A stretch of 64,000 nt of DNA. Source: Campylorhamphus procurvoides (lineage: Eukaryota; Chordata; Aves; Passeriformes; Dendrocolaptidae). Below, in pieces: positions 1 through 13,600 of the stretch. The position numbers and the translations under genes were made by a program. Position 1 is the stretch's first letter; each line of letters opens with the position of its first letter. The notes under the pieces were generated by a model, which saw only the letters and a list, made by a program, of their open reading frames with translations, did no database searches and was not told the origin of the DNA. The stretch spans positions 5,839 through 69,838 of the forward strand of contig WBMV01009267.1 in NCBI GenBank assembly GCA_013396655.1, read 5' to 3'.

Positions 1-125
1 CCCCCAAGCCACCCCAAATACCCCAAAATACCCCAAATACCCCAGCCCAGGCATCCCCTCATCCCTCGATGGAAACAGACCCCCCCAAAACACCCCAAAT
101 ACCCCAGCCCAGGCATCCCCATCAC
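1..125. repeat. C-rich tandem repeat, 62-bp period
   Basis: A block around 22-58 recurs at 84-120 with a shift of exactly 62 bases. Both copies carry an A-run, a CCCCAAATACCCC element and AGCCCAGGCATCCCC. Inside the first copy, CCCCAAATA-type units of 9-10 bases repeat about three times. The array touches the left edge, so its true length is unknown. The minus strand is G-rich, with runs of four G spaced by about five bases. Confidence 0.8.
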
Positions 126-3009
126 CTCCGGGGTGACACAATCGCCCCCACTGCCCCCTCCCCTGCTCCAGCGTCCGTCAGTAAATTCAGTGGGCTTTAC
201 CATTAACATCCCCCTAAAGCAGCAGCTCAGAGGTGGCACCAGGGGTTCCCTCCCACCTTGACCCCCTTCACACAGTGCCTGGCACGGAGGAGCTGCTTCC
301 CTGGGCACAGAGCTGGCTCCTCCTGCGTGCTCGGGAATTCCAGGTGGGATTCCCGGTGTTCCCAGCCCTGGTGCTGCCCTCCTGCTTCCCAGGCAGGGCA
401 GACACAGCTCTCGGTGCTTTCCCTCCCTCCCTCCCTCCCAGCAGGAGGTCCGGGACATCGTGTTGCTCCATAAGCACCTTCCCCGTGCAGCATTTGGGGA
501 ATTGCTCTGTCACTTCCACACCAATTCCTGGTCTCAGAGGTGCTCTGGTGGGCTGGGGACATGTCATAGGGGAGGGAATGACATTCGCCCTTCACCTGTG
601 AGATGAAATGTGCTTTCAGATGTCACTACACGCCCCCTCGCCTGCTCTGGGAATTTGGAGAACAGCAAGGAAGCGCTGGGAGCAGAGCTGGGAGTAGAGC
701 TGGGGGAGCTGAGATGGCTCTGCCTGTGGCCCAGGGAAGGCTCAGCAGGTGGGTGAACCACAGGGATGACTGAACTGCAGGTGGCTTGTGAAAAGAAGCA
801 GCTGACCACCCTCCCACTCCCAAAACCTGCTGAATGGCACCAAGCCAAGCTTCTGGAGAAACCCTTCCCCAGCCCTCCAGGGCCCCCTGAGCGAGACGAA
901 GAAGAACAATTCCTGTACCCGCTGCTATCGAGGGAAGGACATTTCCAACGAGCCATGACATTTCTGTGAACCCAGAGGTGAGAACAGGTGGAACACTGCA
1001 GCCACACTTGGCACTGCACACTGATGGCTCGTACTTTCCCTTTGGGAGCATTTGGGGCATCACCCTGAGTGTGACACCTGACTTCTTCCCCAGGGCTGCG
1101 GCGTCAGAGGGGTCAGCTGGGGCCAGGTAGCTCCCGTGCTCCCTCCTGTAAAACCCCCTCACCAAAGCTCTGTGGGAGAGCACGTAGTCAGGCTTTTGTA
1201 ACATCTGCATTTGTTTAAAAGCAGTTAGAGAACAAGAACAAGAGGGAGCTGTCATAAGAAAAACCCAAGAATTAGCAGCGCTGTTGTACGTGACTCAGGC
1301 ATCATGCGGTGGGAAACACAACAGAGCCTTTAGTCATTCCAGACAGTTGTTAAAAGGAGACTCTTTTCAGCCTCCTGGAAAGCAGGTCCTGCCTTTGACA
1401 AGGCCAAATAAAACAGGGACCTTTCTCCCTCAGCACAATGCAGCTGTTTGCCTCAGCCCTAGAGCCAGGGAGGGCTGGAATTGCGTTCTGGGGCTCAGAT
1501 GCTGCACACGAGCTCTCCACAGCCCTTGCCTTGCCATGGAAAGTCAAAGCAATGGTTTTTGAGATGTGTGTTCCCCACCTGCCAGCTCCACAAAGGCAGA
1601 TGGCCGTGGCTGCAGCCTCACAGCCAAACAGCAAACGAGGAGTCTTGTGGCACTAAGATTTTCCAGAAAACAGCTATTATAGCTTTAGCTTGGGTGCCAA
1701 GAGACAATAGAGAAATAAGCTTTAATAAATTGCCCAAATATGCATTTATCTTGAAGACACAGCCACTTTGATCCTCTGAGCACACCAGAGCCAGACTTAA
1801 ATAGCTCCAAGCAAGTATTGCAACAGCTTGGAGAAATAATGTGAATTTTATTACTTTACAAGAATGATTTCTGAGGGAAAGGGTGGAAGCTGATGTTGTT
1901 GCATGAACTTGATGTGTAGAATTTGTTTCTCTTTGCCTGGCAGGCTGGAAGGCAGCAGAAAGCAGGATAAATCTGAGACTGCTGGGGACTGGTCATCTTA
2001 AATTGCACTGCTTCTCCCACTGTGTATTTTAAGTAATGGCAAGGATGTAAAAGTAAACATTTTCCTCTTTTTCTTTTTTAGCATTTCAGTACATCTAAAT
2101 ATACCAGGACACAGTAGTTAGAGGCAGGCTGCTGTGAGCCAGAGAACTGAAAGGCTGACACAGTCCTCCTGATCCACAGCTCCCGTTTTCTGACTGAGTA
2201 ACACAGCAACAGAACTGAAGTTTGGTATTTTGAAACCACAGAGGCAGAAGACAGGAGCATTCCACCCCAGTCCTGACCTCTGGTTTGGCCCAAGATGGAA
2301 AGGGGAATCCTCAAGCAAGAGAAAGAATCACTGTATGTGATTAATTCACGTTTATTCATCTGATAAATGTGAAGACCCACAAGATGCAGGAGCCAACAGC
2401 AGCACGTCTCTGAGAAAGGATCTTCCCTTGTGGGAGGGCTCCATTCTTTTCTTTTTTTTCACACTTTAAAATCTGAGTTCCAGATATCCAGACACTACTC
2501 TGGGCACTTGGCCCAAGGTTAAACATTGCAAAACCAACATGACAAACAAAAGGCTCCACAGCTCCCCACATTCCCCAACACACCAGCAGCTCCTGTGCTT
2601 CCCCAGGCAGCCAACAGGGAACAATCACCCTGCTGCTGAGAACTGCAGTGGGGAACTGGGGGCTTGGGATGTCCCTTGGAGGAGTGGGAAGGGGGAACAA
2701 GCCCTCCTGCCTGCTCACACCAGAGAAAACATCCAGCAGTGCCCATGCACAGCCCTAAACCTCAGCCAGAGAGTGCAGCAGAGATGCCAACCCAGCCTGG
2801 CACGGGGCAGGTAAAGGCAAAAGACCTTTATGAGAGCAACAGTGAGGTTTTATCAGATGCAGCTCATCTGTTCCTGAGTGTTTCTCCCACAGGTGCCCTG
2901 GGCTGATCAGGAGCTGCTTTGTCCAGCAACACAAAGAGGTGCCCTGCATCCCTGCTCTGCCTGTGCTTGGGATGGCAGCTGCATGAATTTGGAAAAAGCA
3001 CAGATTCAT
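126..3009. other. Intergenic DNA downstream of PCSK6, no gene recognised
   Basis: Nothing here resembles a known protein or RNA gene. Open frames of 150-210 codons at about 564-1255 on the minus strand have no recognisable domain, and no splice pattern joins them to anything. A CCCT microsatellite lies at 421-439. From about 1660 to 2080 the base composition turns more A+T-rich. In human, SNRPA1 lies downstream of PCSK6 (from memory); no part of it was recognised here. Confidence 0.6.
421..439. repeat. (CCCT)n microsatellite
   Basis: Almost five perfect CCCT units. A simple repeat with no sign of function. Confidence 0.85.
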
Positions 3010-4562
3010 TTGTGAGGGGAGATCAATAGTTTATTAACTTAAAAGGTCAGTTCACCAAAGCTCCATCTTTCCCTGGGTTTAGTCCAGGCAGATGAGGACT
3101 GGTGGCAGTGTGGCTTTCCCCTCTTCATCTGGCTGAGGTGAGCTCTAAGTGGGCAAGCCCAGGCAGGGCAGATGTTGTTGCAGCCGAAACCAAGCAGGGA
3201 TTATCCCAGCTCCGTGAGGGACTGGTGACAATGCCTACTGAGAATTTCACTGGCAAAAGGTTTAACTCATTAAAACTATTAACAAGGAAAATCGGAAAAT
3301 GCAGCGTAGGAAAGAGTGTTTACATATGTCTGGTGCAAAGAGTGGCTTTGCAGGGTCAGAGAGGAGAAAAAGAAAAGGAATAAGACACAAAAAGATACCC
3401 CACTCCCATATAAAAAATAGTCCACAGAGAAAAAACAAGGATTGTATAAGTTATTTTTTAAAAATCTGTAAAACAACATAGCCAAGGATATTTTAAACAC
3501 AATTATATAAACACCACATGACTTACTATTAAGAGAGAGCATGAAAAGGTTTGTTTTGGGGAAGGGTTTTGTAGAATTAAGTTTCCTGTCTGGATCCGCG
3601 GAATGTCTCATTTGGGAAATAGATGCCCAAGAAAAATCACTGCCATGAACAGGAGGATTTTGTGAGAGAGAGGGGTACACCCAGCAAAACAGGGGAAGGA
3701 TCATGACACAGAATGCCAGAAGAGATTAATCGGGACAGCATCTCGTTTAGAGGAAGGATCTAGCTTGTTTCAGAACTGAATTAATCGGCAACTTACTTGC
3801 AGTTCCAGGAGGGACATTTCCTGGTAAGGCTGGTCCGTGTGGACAAACCCCCCAAATCCCTAAGACTCCCTGTAGGCACACGGGTTTTGCCTGCCTGCAG
3901 TTCCCTGCTGGGCTGACACACCTGCAGAGCCACCGGGGTCAGCTCTCCCTTTGGTCCTCAAACCTCCAGTTATTGCCCTGGCCAGAGAGAAACAGCGACC
4001 GACCGAATCTGAACAGGAATGCCGGAGGGCATAAAACCAGTGCAGGGCACCGCTCCGGAACTGCCTGGTTCATCGTTTTACCTACGTACAGAGCCGTTGG
4101 CAGTGCAGGTTTCTATCAGCTCTCACCTAGCAGAAAAGGGTACCAAACACTGAGCCAGACATGGCTCTTTGCTTGCAGATGTGAGTCCTGCATCCCTTGC
4201 GGCGAGGGCTCCCACCAGCCACTCGGAGCGGGTGGGTCGGGAGGATTCCTGCGAAGAACCAAGCGTGTGTACATGGATCATGCATCAGTCCCTGCCCATG
4301 AGGAGTGTTTGAGAGTATTAATATCACCGCTCGTCTGCTGCTTCCAGGACTTGATCATTCAGGGTCCCATCCAATCTCTGCTTAACATATTGCTATAGAA
4401 ACGCGCTGACAGTGATATTAAAGCTATCAAACGTACGAGCGAATGCTTGACAGCACCATGTAAACTCTCCCAAAGCTGAAAAAATAAACTTTTTGTCCTA
4501 AACATTTGGCAAAACTGGGCTGGCAGTCAGTGGAAGTCCTGGATGGACGCAGCCGCTGAACT
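3010..4562 (-). other. PCSK6: Probable PCSK6 3' untranslated region
   Basis: This stretch follows the PCSK6 stop codon on the minus strand. It contains no further splice-site/exon signature and becomes A+T-rich at 3240-3560, as vertebrate 3' UTRs often do. The first AATAAA found on the minus strand after the stop is at 3030-3035, which gives a UTR of about 1.55 kb. The end is inferred from that signal alone. Another minus-strand AATAAA at 2351-2356 could extend it. Confidence 0.55.
3030..3035 (-). terminator. Candidate polyadenylation signal (AATAAA) for PCSK6
   Basis: TTTATT on the plus strand reads AATAAA on the PCSK6 strand. It is the first such hexamer seen downstream of the stop codon. 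Cleavage would fall roughly at 3005-3020. This is inference from the hexamer; no transcript evidence is available. Confidence 0.5.
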
Positions 4563-4660
4563 TTACCCGGCCATAAGACACGTCTGACAGCAGAACTGCA
4601 CAAACAGCTTCTTTTCACAGAGCTTGTTTGATTTCACCATCTCACAGAAAGTCTTGTCAG
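4563..4660 (-). CDS. PCSK6: PCSK6 exon 21, last coding exon (PLAC domain and stop)
   Basis: Two bases, 31 codons and TAA (4563-4565). [20 protein letters not shown] then [11 protein letters not shown] is a PLAC module, with six Cys counting both repeats of the motif. It matches the human C-terminus residue for residue in spacing. Confidence 0.96.
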
Positions 4661-7600
4661 CTGGGAGGCCGAGGGGAGGAACAAGAGAAAATGAGAGCAG
4701 ATTAACATTTTAAACAAACAAACACTGCACGTAACAGGCGGTGCAATTCATTCCAGTGTTTAGGGAGAGAGAATTGAAAAGGAAAAAGGAGTCACTTTTT
4801 AAGGGCATCTTTCACATGGTTTTAATGAAGAAATAAAGGAGCTTCTGCAGTGAGTGGGAGAATTAGCCCCGAGACTCAACTATAACGAAATACAAACGCT
4901 TGGATGTGTTTGAGCAACAGGCAGAGATGCAGCAGCAATGCCAGGTGAGCTGCCTGCCCACCCAAGCTGGAGCCCAGCCCACTGCAGCTATGCTCCAGCA
5001 AGCCCAGCAGCTCCAGCACTTTTGGCTTTACAAGGTGAAGGGAATCCCCCAGACCCCTCATTTTTGTTACTGGGGAAGCGCTGCAGTGCTAGCAGGTCTG
5101 CCACTTACCATTGGTACAGGTTTCATTTGTTACACAGGAGCCACCGAGGAGGCTGAAACCTTCCCTACACCGGAGGCAGTTTCCACTGGAGCCCTCGCAG
5201 GCTGAGCAGTGGTCATCACACCTGGGGACAGAGACTCTGCTGTGGTCTGCACTGGTACCAACACTATGATCTGGCCACCCAAAATGGGCTGTCAGCCAGA
5301 AAATCTGTGTGCCAGGACTGTGACAATGCACAGCAAACCAGAGGATAAGGGAAATGGCAAATCTGAAGCTTGAAAAGTTATTGAAGCCCTGGGAAAATGG
5401 GCTCAGGGGTGCCAGCTCAATGCCCTGTGACAGCCAGTGACATCCCAAAAGCTCTTGCCTGCTGGGAAGATCTGGTGGCACATGCACCATTCCTCCCAGC
5501 AATCCCAGTTAGAAAAAGGACTGCAAGGGGAACCTGTGCTGCTCCCACCTTTTTGTTGAGGAAGAAGAGCCCAGCAGCTGTGTCTGCTGCCTAGGGACAG
5601 TGTCTTGTGGAGACTGTGCCCAAAATCCCTGGAAAGGGATGCTGGTGCCTTGTTCCTCCCTTCTGGAGAGCCAGCACAGGCGAGTGAAACCCCAGGCAGG
5701 CAGGCAGGGACTGTGTTGTGTGTTCCCAAGTCACCTTTAATCCTTCCCTTTCGTGTTTGCTTTAATGAGGCTGAATCCACTCCCACTCCCCACTTGAAGT
5801 GCAGATGCTGGAGAGTGGGAGCAAATTGCTGCCTCCCAGCATCTCCCTGTCTCCCGTGCGGGGCCAAGGAGTGGGGAACGCTCCTTCAACATGGCCAGGG
5901 GGTGATCAGAGCAGGTTTAATTGAAAGCTCGAGTATTTACCTAAACATTACCATTCCTCCCACACCTCCTCCTGAGAGCCTGGGGCCTGGGCTGAGCCCC
6001 TTCCACCGTAGCCCTAAGACACCTTGGCTGGCTCTGATGGGGGAGAGCTCTTAAATCCACAGGGCAGGGGTGTGTGGGGTCCAGCCCCACAGCTGCCCTG
6101 GCTCCCTCATCCCTATTTTAATCTTCCTAGTAAAGAGCTCCAGCTGGGAGCCATTTCTGGCATTATTTTATCATTGCTGATGGTGCTCCCCATCGGTCCC
6201 AGTTTAGTCCAGGGTGGTTCTGTACCTCTTGCAGACTTTGTTGGGCAGCCCGTGGCTCTCGGCGGGGTAAAAGCCCTCCCGGCAGGTGGGGACGCAGCGC
6301 CAGTGGAGTGCAGGGCCCTCGGGGGTGCAGGGGGTGCAGTCCTCCTCTCCTGGCCCTGTGGGGACAGGCAAGAGGGCAAAATGGCACTTGGGTGACTCCA
6401 GAGACAGTGCAGCTCTACCTTGCTCATAAACAAGATGATTTTTGTGCCACCAGGGTCCAGCATGTCTCCTTGGCTCATACCCCAAAAAACTCAGCCTCCA
6501 TCCCAAAAACCCCAGCTCCCACCCTGCCAGGACCCAGTGTCTGTCCCTCTGTAGAGCCAAGAACCAGCCACCAGGGCTCGGTGGGGAACAGCACAGCAAA
6601 ATCCCCTTTGGGCCACCAGCCACCACTCCCAAGCATGCACCAGTTTGGGCTTCCCACTCCATGCAGAGTGGAAAAGGAGGTGTTCAACTGGGCTGTGGAG
6701 GAGCTGGAGGAGGGAAGGGCTCAGGAGAGGAGCTGGGAAAGCAGAGGGCCCCACTGTGACACCAGTACACTGTGGCTGGACAGCAAAGCTCAGTGATGGA
6801 GGTGGTGTCATTAGAGGCCTTCCATGCACCAGGCTTGAGAAATGGTTATGCAGGAAAGGGAGACGAGAAAAGGCTGGAAAAATAATTGTGGTGGAGTACA
6901 TTTACACTGACTGGAATAAGAATTAGAAGGGAAGTAATTTTCTTAAGGGATTAAGAGCCTGTTCCCTTCCATGCCTGCCAACAAGATCAATAAATATTTT
7001 GGATTTAGTCTAAGGAAATTGCCCATGTATGATAGAAGAGGTTCACGCCACTGAACATGAATTGTCTAGAGATCATATTATCATCAGATCTATGATGATT
7101 TCAAGGGCAGACACAAACATTAACAATGGAAAATAATTGGACTTGCAAGAAGCAAGGCAGGCAGGATTTAAAGGGACCCGTGAGCGACTTTGGGCAGCCA
7201 GGGGGTGCCAGCAGTGGCCAGCCTGGCACTGAGGGGTGGCTGGGATAACACACCTCAGCTTCCTGACATTTTTATCCACTGCAAGCCCATCTTCCATCAC
7301 TCCAAGAGGGTTTTATGGCCTCCCCCGCAACCTTATTAAACTCAAGCACCTGGCTTCAAGGAGATCAGGACATAAAAAATGGCTCTAATAAAAATGTAAA
7401 AACTCCTTAAAAACCTTTCCAGTAGGAACATACACCTTGCGGGATGTGCTGGGGAGTTGGGATTGCTTCCCCTCTGGGACGGGGTGGGTATGGTGGGCAT
7501 TGGGTCCTGATGCACAAGGGTTTTGGGGTTTTGCATGGGGATGCTGTGGGGTGAAGGATGTACCTGTGCTGGCAGGGCAGGTCTCACACCGCTGGGGCTC

Positions 7601-10600
7601 CCGGCTGAGGTACATGGCAGGCTGGCACTCTGGCATGCAGCTCTCTCCTGCCAGGCTGTCAGGAAAGCAGAGAGAATGTTTGCACCCAAAGCTATGGGCT
7701 CTGGGAACTAAACAGAGCCCGTTCCCAACTCCACATCCCCCAGTGCCCTACAGTATCCTCAGCCTGCAGCACATCAGAAAGCCAGACAGTGCTTCAGGAG
7801 AAATTAAAGTCCTGCCTGGACCAAAGGGAAGGCTACAGGTTCCTTAATTAACTATCCAGGAGGAAATAGAATTATTTTTTTCCCCATGGGCAACCAGCCA
7901 GGCTCTCCCAAAGACCTTTTGCACCACTGAGGCTCCCTGGAATCAAAGGAAATTGGTGCTGCTTCACCGTGGCAGGGATGATTTGAAGTCCTGGCTTAAA
8001 AGGATATTGGACAATAAAAAACAAGCGCCGTGTGGATTATGTCTGACAAGTGCCTCCACTTGTGCTTTTCTGAGGGAGTAGATAATCTTTTGGCAGCGGG
8101 AATTTCTTTGTCTGAGCCCCACTGCCACACCATGGCTCTGACTCACAGTGCCTGCACACTGCAAACTGCTCTGGGATCATACTCCATGTGCAATTGGGGA
8201 TCAAAAGCAGTTTCTCCCTGCTCTGCATCCCACAGGGGCTGCTGTGGGGCCAGCAGCAAGGGCACCCAGTGTTCCTTCCAGGGGTCAGGGCTGCCCTGCC
8301 TGCACCAGCACTGTTGGAAAACCCCTATCCTATACTAGCCTCACTCAACAGGTACAGTGAATATGATTTTCAGCATGGATGAATCTGAGAGAAGGGTTTC
8401 TATACTTGCAGGGATCATTCTCAGCCTGCCTGGCACAGCTCAGCCTGGAACCAGCCCTACACAGCACTTACCCACCACTCTGGCAAGAGCTGGAGGAAAG
8501 GAAATTAAATTTAAATAATGGTTTTCAGCTAAGAAAGGGGCACTAATCACCAGCTAGTACCATGGAAGCAGGATCTTGAGTCTTTAACTAACTCGCTCTC
8601 TAATTTCCCATCGGAAATCCCAAATTTAAACCAATGCTGCAGGTATAAACTTGTCCCGTGCTGGTGTTTTACCTGAATCCCTCTTTGCATGCAGTACATT
8701 TGTCTGCTTCGCCAACACATTTTTTACAGCTTTGATGACATTTCAGACAGCGTTTCTGACCTTTCAAAAAACAAAGCAAGGCAGAGAGAATAAAATCTGG
8801 ACAGTGATTTGCAAGCAGCAGTCAGAGCCATAAAGCCCCACTGCACCCCAGCACCAGCTCCCCAGGGTGGAAAGGCACATCCAACCCAATGAATGGATCC
8901 CTGCTATTGCAGGTGACCTTATCTGTCATTGCTTGCTAAGAAGGAATATGCTTTACAAGCAATTAGGTTCATTAATTACAGTCTTGTAATTAAGAGCTGA
9001 GTCGAGCACCTCTGCTTTGCACCACCCTCCGAACACCCAGAGGTTTTTCCTCCCCCCTCCACCGCGCAAAGTGTGTCAAGGGGAAAATTCAAAGCCAATA
9101 CTCAAAAATCAAGGTGTGTTCTCCACCCATAGCACTCAAAATAGAAGCAGCCCCTGCCCATCCTCGTGCTACGACTTGCAAGTGATAAGCATCCTTACGT
9201 TCCTCGGCATAGAAGCCGGTTGGACACAGCACCACGCAGGTGTTCATCTCCTGGTGGTGGTAGAGGTTCCTCTTGCAGGCCGTGCACTGGGTCGGTCCCC
9301 TCCCGAGGCAGCGCTCGCAGCCCCTGTAGCACCGGCGGCACCTCCGGGCGCCTTTGTCCCCAAAAAACCCTGCGGGGCAGGAGCTCACACACATCCTGGG
9401 GAAGGAATGGAGAGCACCGGGCTTTGGTGCCACAGCCAGTGCCCTCCCACCTCAGGCACCTGCTGCTGTCCCCTCACCCGTGGTGTTCCACCTTGTGGAA
9501 ATTTGGGGTCATTTACTTCTTATTCTTAAGATTTAGGGTGCCTTGAAAGTCATGGCTCTGTAATGCAGAGTCAGGGACCCTCTTGTCCCAGCTGTAGATA
9601 AATTTCCCCTGTGCCAACTCAAGAGACTGAGGAGTGGAAACCCCAATTCTGGAAGGAATTTGTCACCCCAGCTCACTGTCCCCTGGGCGTGGCTGACCCC
9701 ACTTGGTGATGCCACTGCTGCTTCCCTGGCACAACTACATGGCCAAGGTCCTCTAGGGCTCTCCAGCTCTGTGTCCCCCACCCCACTGTGCCCTAATCTA
9801 AGGCAGGGAGCCCCACACCTCCTCCTCCATCCATTTTATCTCTCATATGCTTCATTCGCTCTGCAAACATCTATCGGCCACATTGAGGTATGAGACCTGG
9901 GGAAAGGTGCTGCTGCTGCCTGGGGACCCCACAGGGACACCCCACCACCCCTTACCTGCCAGTTTTCACACTGCCCAGGCTGTAGTGGATGCAGTTCAAG
10001 CACTGGTCAGCGTTGGGGCCATCACAGCCTTGGTCACCACACTCGGGGTGGCACGGACCTGGATGGGGAGAGACTGGTTCAGAGTGGGGAGAAGGTGAGC
10101 ATCTCTCAGAGCCCACTGCCAGGATGCCCTGAGCACACCCTCCCTGGATCAGTGGACAATGGGAAGAGGCTGGGCACTCTTCACCTATTTTATCCTCTAT
10201 CTATTATATTATAATAATATAATGCATGGGTCTGGGTGTTCATGTCTCCTGCAGCTCCTCCTTTCTGGAATGAATCCCACCCGGCCACCCTCTGGCTGAA
10301 CACCGGTGCAGGAGCAGCTTTGAAAGAGGGACCTGCTCCTCGGGGATCTGCAGGGACACCCTCCCCTGCCCATGGCAGAGGAGGGAAAGTGGGCAGAGCT
10401 TTTTTTACCCCTCAGACAGCTGCACCACCAATTTGTGGTGGGAGTGCTGGGATGGGGCACTTTTCTACCTTCTAATTTCACCATCCTGCTGCCCCACGCT
10501 GGCCACAGGCACTGCTCCTCCCAGCCCACCTCAGCCCCAGGCAGGATCAGGCCTTGTGGCCGCCCCACTTTATCTGGATTTGCATTTTCCCAGGAACTCC

Positions 10601-13600
10601 AGGGGGGACAAAGCAGCAGCTCAGCCGGTGCTTACCCGCATACTCCTCCTCCTCCTCTGCTACCTCCACCTGGCTCTGCAGGAAGGCGGCTCTGGATGGC
10701 TCCATCTCTGATGTTGGCACTTCCAGCGACCTCCCACGGGACTGGGGCCCACCCAGTGCAGTGTAGGGATGCTCTGCTGTCCCATAGAAGATGAGGCTCC
10801 ACTCCTTCAGCTTCCCTGTGGGACAGGCACAGTGTCACCCATCCCGCTCCTCCCTGGGGAACCCAGTTTTGGGGGAGGCAGGAGGAGCATGGACTGGACT
10901 ATCAGGGCTTCACCACTGGCACAGCAATGCAGAAGCAAACAGTGATCATCCAGAAATGTTCATGAGCCCCTGAGCTCCCAGCCCATACAAATACAGCCAT
11001 TTAAGGCACCTACAAAGGATTTTTAAGTCTATAAATCATCTGACAAACCACAGCAACACCACAGCCTTCATGACCAACACTGGAAAGAGCCAGTAACTTT
11101 AAAAGCTCCACAATAGAGGATTATTTCGGTCTGACAAAAGCTGCCTGGCACACATTGGATTATTTCTCACTGCTGTTTCTCCAGCCATCCCTTTGCCTGA
11201 CATATCAGAGGCCTGAGCTTGGTGTCCCTCAAGGCATCATGGGATCCACCAGAGACTGTGATGCACCTGATAGGGTCCCCCCAGGGCCTTATACCCACAC
11301 CAAGACCCTCCACAAGCCATGTGGCTTTGGGAATGAAGCCCAAAAATGCTTCTGCTTCTTTTCAACACTGTTTTTCTTTCAATTCCCCATTAATGCATGT
11401 CACTTCATGCCCACGGCATGCTAAGCTTTAACTCCTAATCCAAGCATTTCCAGGAAGGGCTTAAAATTTCCAATACCCAAAGCCCCTGGCTCTCCCAAAG
11501 GGATGAGAGAACCCACCTGCTGCACTGAGCAGCAGCAGTGTCAGCAGGGGAAATGCCTCCACCAAAAGAATTAAATTTGCTATAAATCTGAAACACCTTA
11601 TGTGAAGAAAGCCAGGGATGCACGGGGACAATGTGGGGATGCAGCAGTGCCAGCAACAGGACACCCATAGTATTTACTTGGTATGAAATCAGCCAATTTA
11701 GTGGTATTAAATTAACATTTAATACCCATTTCTGCTACAAGCTGGGAGCATCTTCCCTCTTTTTCCTCCCACTTTGCCCTCTTTCCTTCAAACCTTCTGC
11801 AGACCCTTTGAGGGGGTGACTTAACACATTCATTTTGATTTTGCCAAGCCAGGTAAGGCTGAGCCCTGATGCCCTTGAGGGGCTCAGAAACACCCGCCAC
11901 GACCTGTAAATACCAGGGGAAAAGCAGCTCCGTGGGCGCTTTGCTGCTGCTCCCCGAGTTCAAAAGATTGCAGGTGAGGGCAGCAAACAGAAACACTTTG
12001 TGCTCGATGAACCCCCACGTGCACCTCCCGCCAGAAAGTCGTGTGGGAGAAGGTTTTTAATATACTCCTGGCTTCCTATCAATGGTTGTGTGGATTGAAA
12101 ACCCCCACAACACACGGCAGCCCCAGGCAGGATTCTTCATGCCCTGCTGCCATCAGCCAGTGAGGTGGCTGCCCCTTCCTGGCAGGGCCAGATCCTTGAG
12201 CACAGCTCCTTTGCTGGGAACAGGCAGCCAAGCCAGGAAGGGATGGGAGGGACACAGTGAGGTTGGGGACACGCAGGGGGCCCAGCCACCCCCTGCCAGC
12301 ACAGTAGCAGGCCCAGGAGGATATTTGTCCATCCGTCTGTCTGCAGCCTGAGGGGCATCATCCCCTTGCGCCGTTGCACAACCAGCCCACGCGCCAGATG
12401 TCCCAGCAGCGAAGCAAAACAAACAAACAACAATTACAGCTCTTGGGTTTCCTCGTTTTGACTCATTACAGTTTAATTTTGGAAACCTGGCTCTCGGGTG
12501 CAGCGAGTTTTGCTGCTGCTGGGAGAAAACCCGCTCCCAGCTCCGCCAAACCAGCAGCCTCCTGTGCTCAGGGCTGACGTTTCATTCCCATTTTTGAGAA
12601 ATTTGGGCAATACAGTTTTGCTGGGGAACATAAAGACTCACAGCAAAATTCACAGTCAAGGAAAGCAGCCTGCAACGAGCTTTGGGAGTGAGAGGAGCTG
12701 GTGGGCACTGGGGGATCCTTACCTTGCACGGCGGGGTTGCGCACTTGGGATGGTGTGTCGTGGATCTCCAGGGTCCACTCCCCTGCTGCCCGCTCCCCCC
12801 AGCAGTGGACGGTCATGAACTCCCAGCCCTTGAACCCCTCGTTGGAGTGGTCGAACACCCTGCAATGGTAATGCCACACAATGAGAAAAATTACTTTGAA
12901 AGTCGCATTTTATCAGGAAAGGGAGATAGGTAATTAAGGATTAAGGTTAGGATTAAGGATTCCTCACACACACCCACCCATCATTGCAGGGAGGGAACCC
13001 TTCTGCAGCTGAGACCTGGGCACATGCCCACCTTCCCAAAAACCCTGAGGAAACTCACAGCAACCCCCTAAAGGAGGACCCTGCCCAGCCCAGGCACCTC
13101 CTGGCTCTGGCTGCTCTCACCTCCTGGCAAGGAGCTGCGACCTGGTTCCTGCTGGGGACACGAGGCTGATCTGGAGGTCTCCACGGCGCGGGTGGGAGAT
13201 GCTGAGCCTCACCACGACGTGCTCCAGGTACTGCACGTGCTGCTCACGGTGCTCAGCACAGCCACTGCTGAGGGTGCTGGCACGCAGCACGTGGTCGGCT
13301 CGGATGTACCTGCAGGGACAGGCACAGTGTCACCATGGGGACACTTCCCAGCAGCATGGACGCCCAGTTATACTTGGACCCGGTCTCCTACTGCCTCACA
13401 GCAAAAACTATCTCCTCCTCCATTGCAGTTCCCAGTGTCCTAGCACAGGAATTTGCTGAATTGCTGGATGGTAACAAGATGGGTTTGAACTGCTTCAAAG
13501 ATCTGTGCCTTATGGGCTGCAAGGGCACTGCACAATTATAATTAGCAGTACTGCACTCCTCTTTGGGCTGTAATTAGTGTCTGTATCAGATAAATAGCTT

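Noticed and set aside
626..1255. 209-codon open frame on the minus strand downstream of PCSK6
   Set aside because: No similarity to SNRPA1 or any family I know, and overlapping frames of similar length suggest composition bias.
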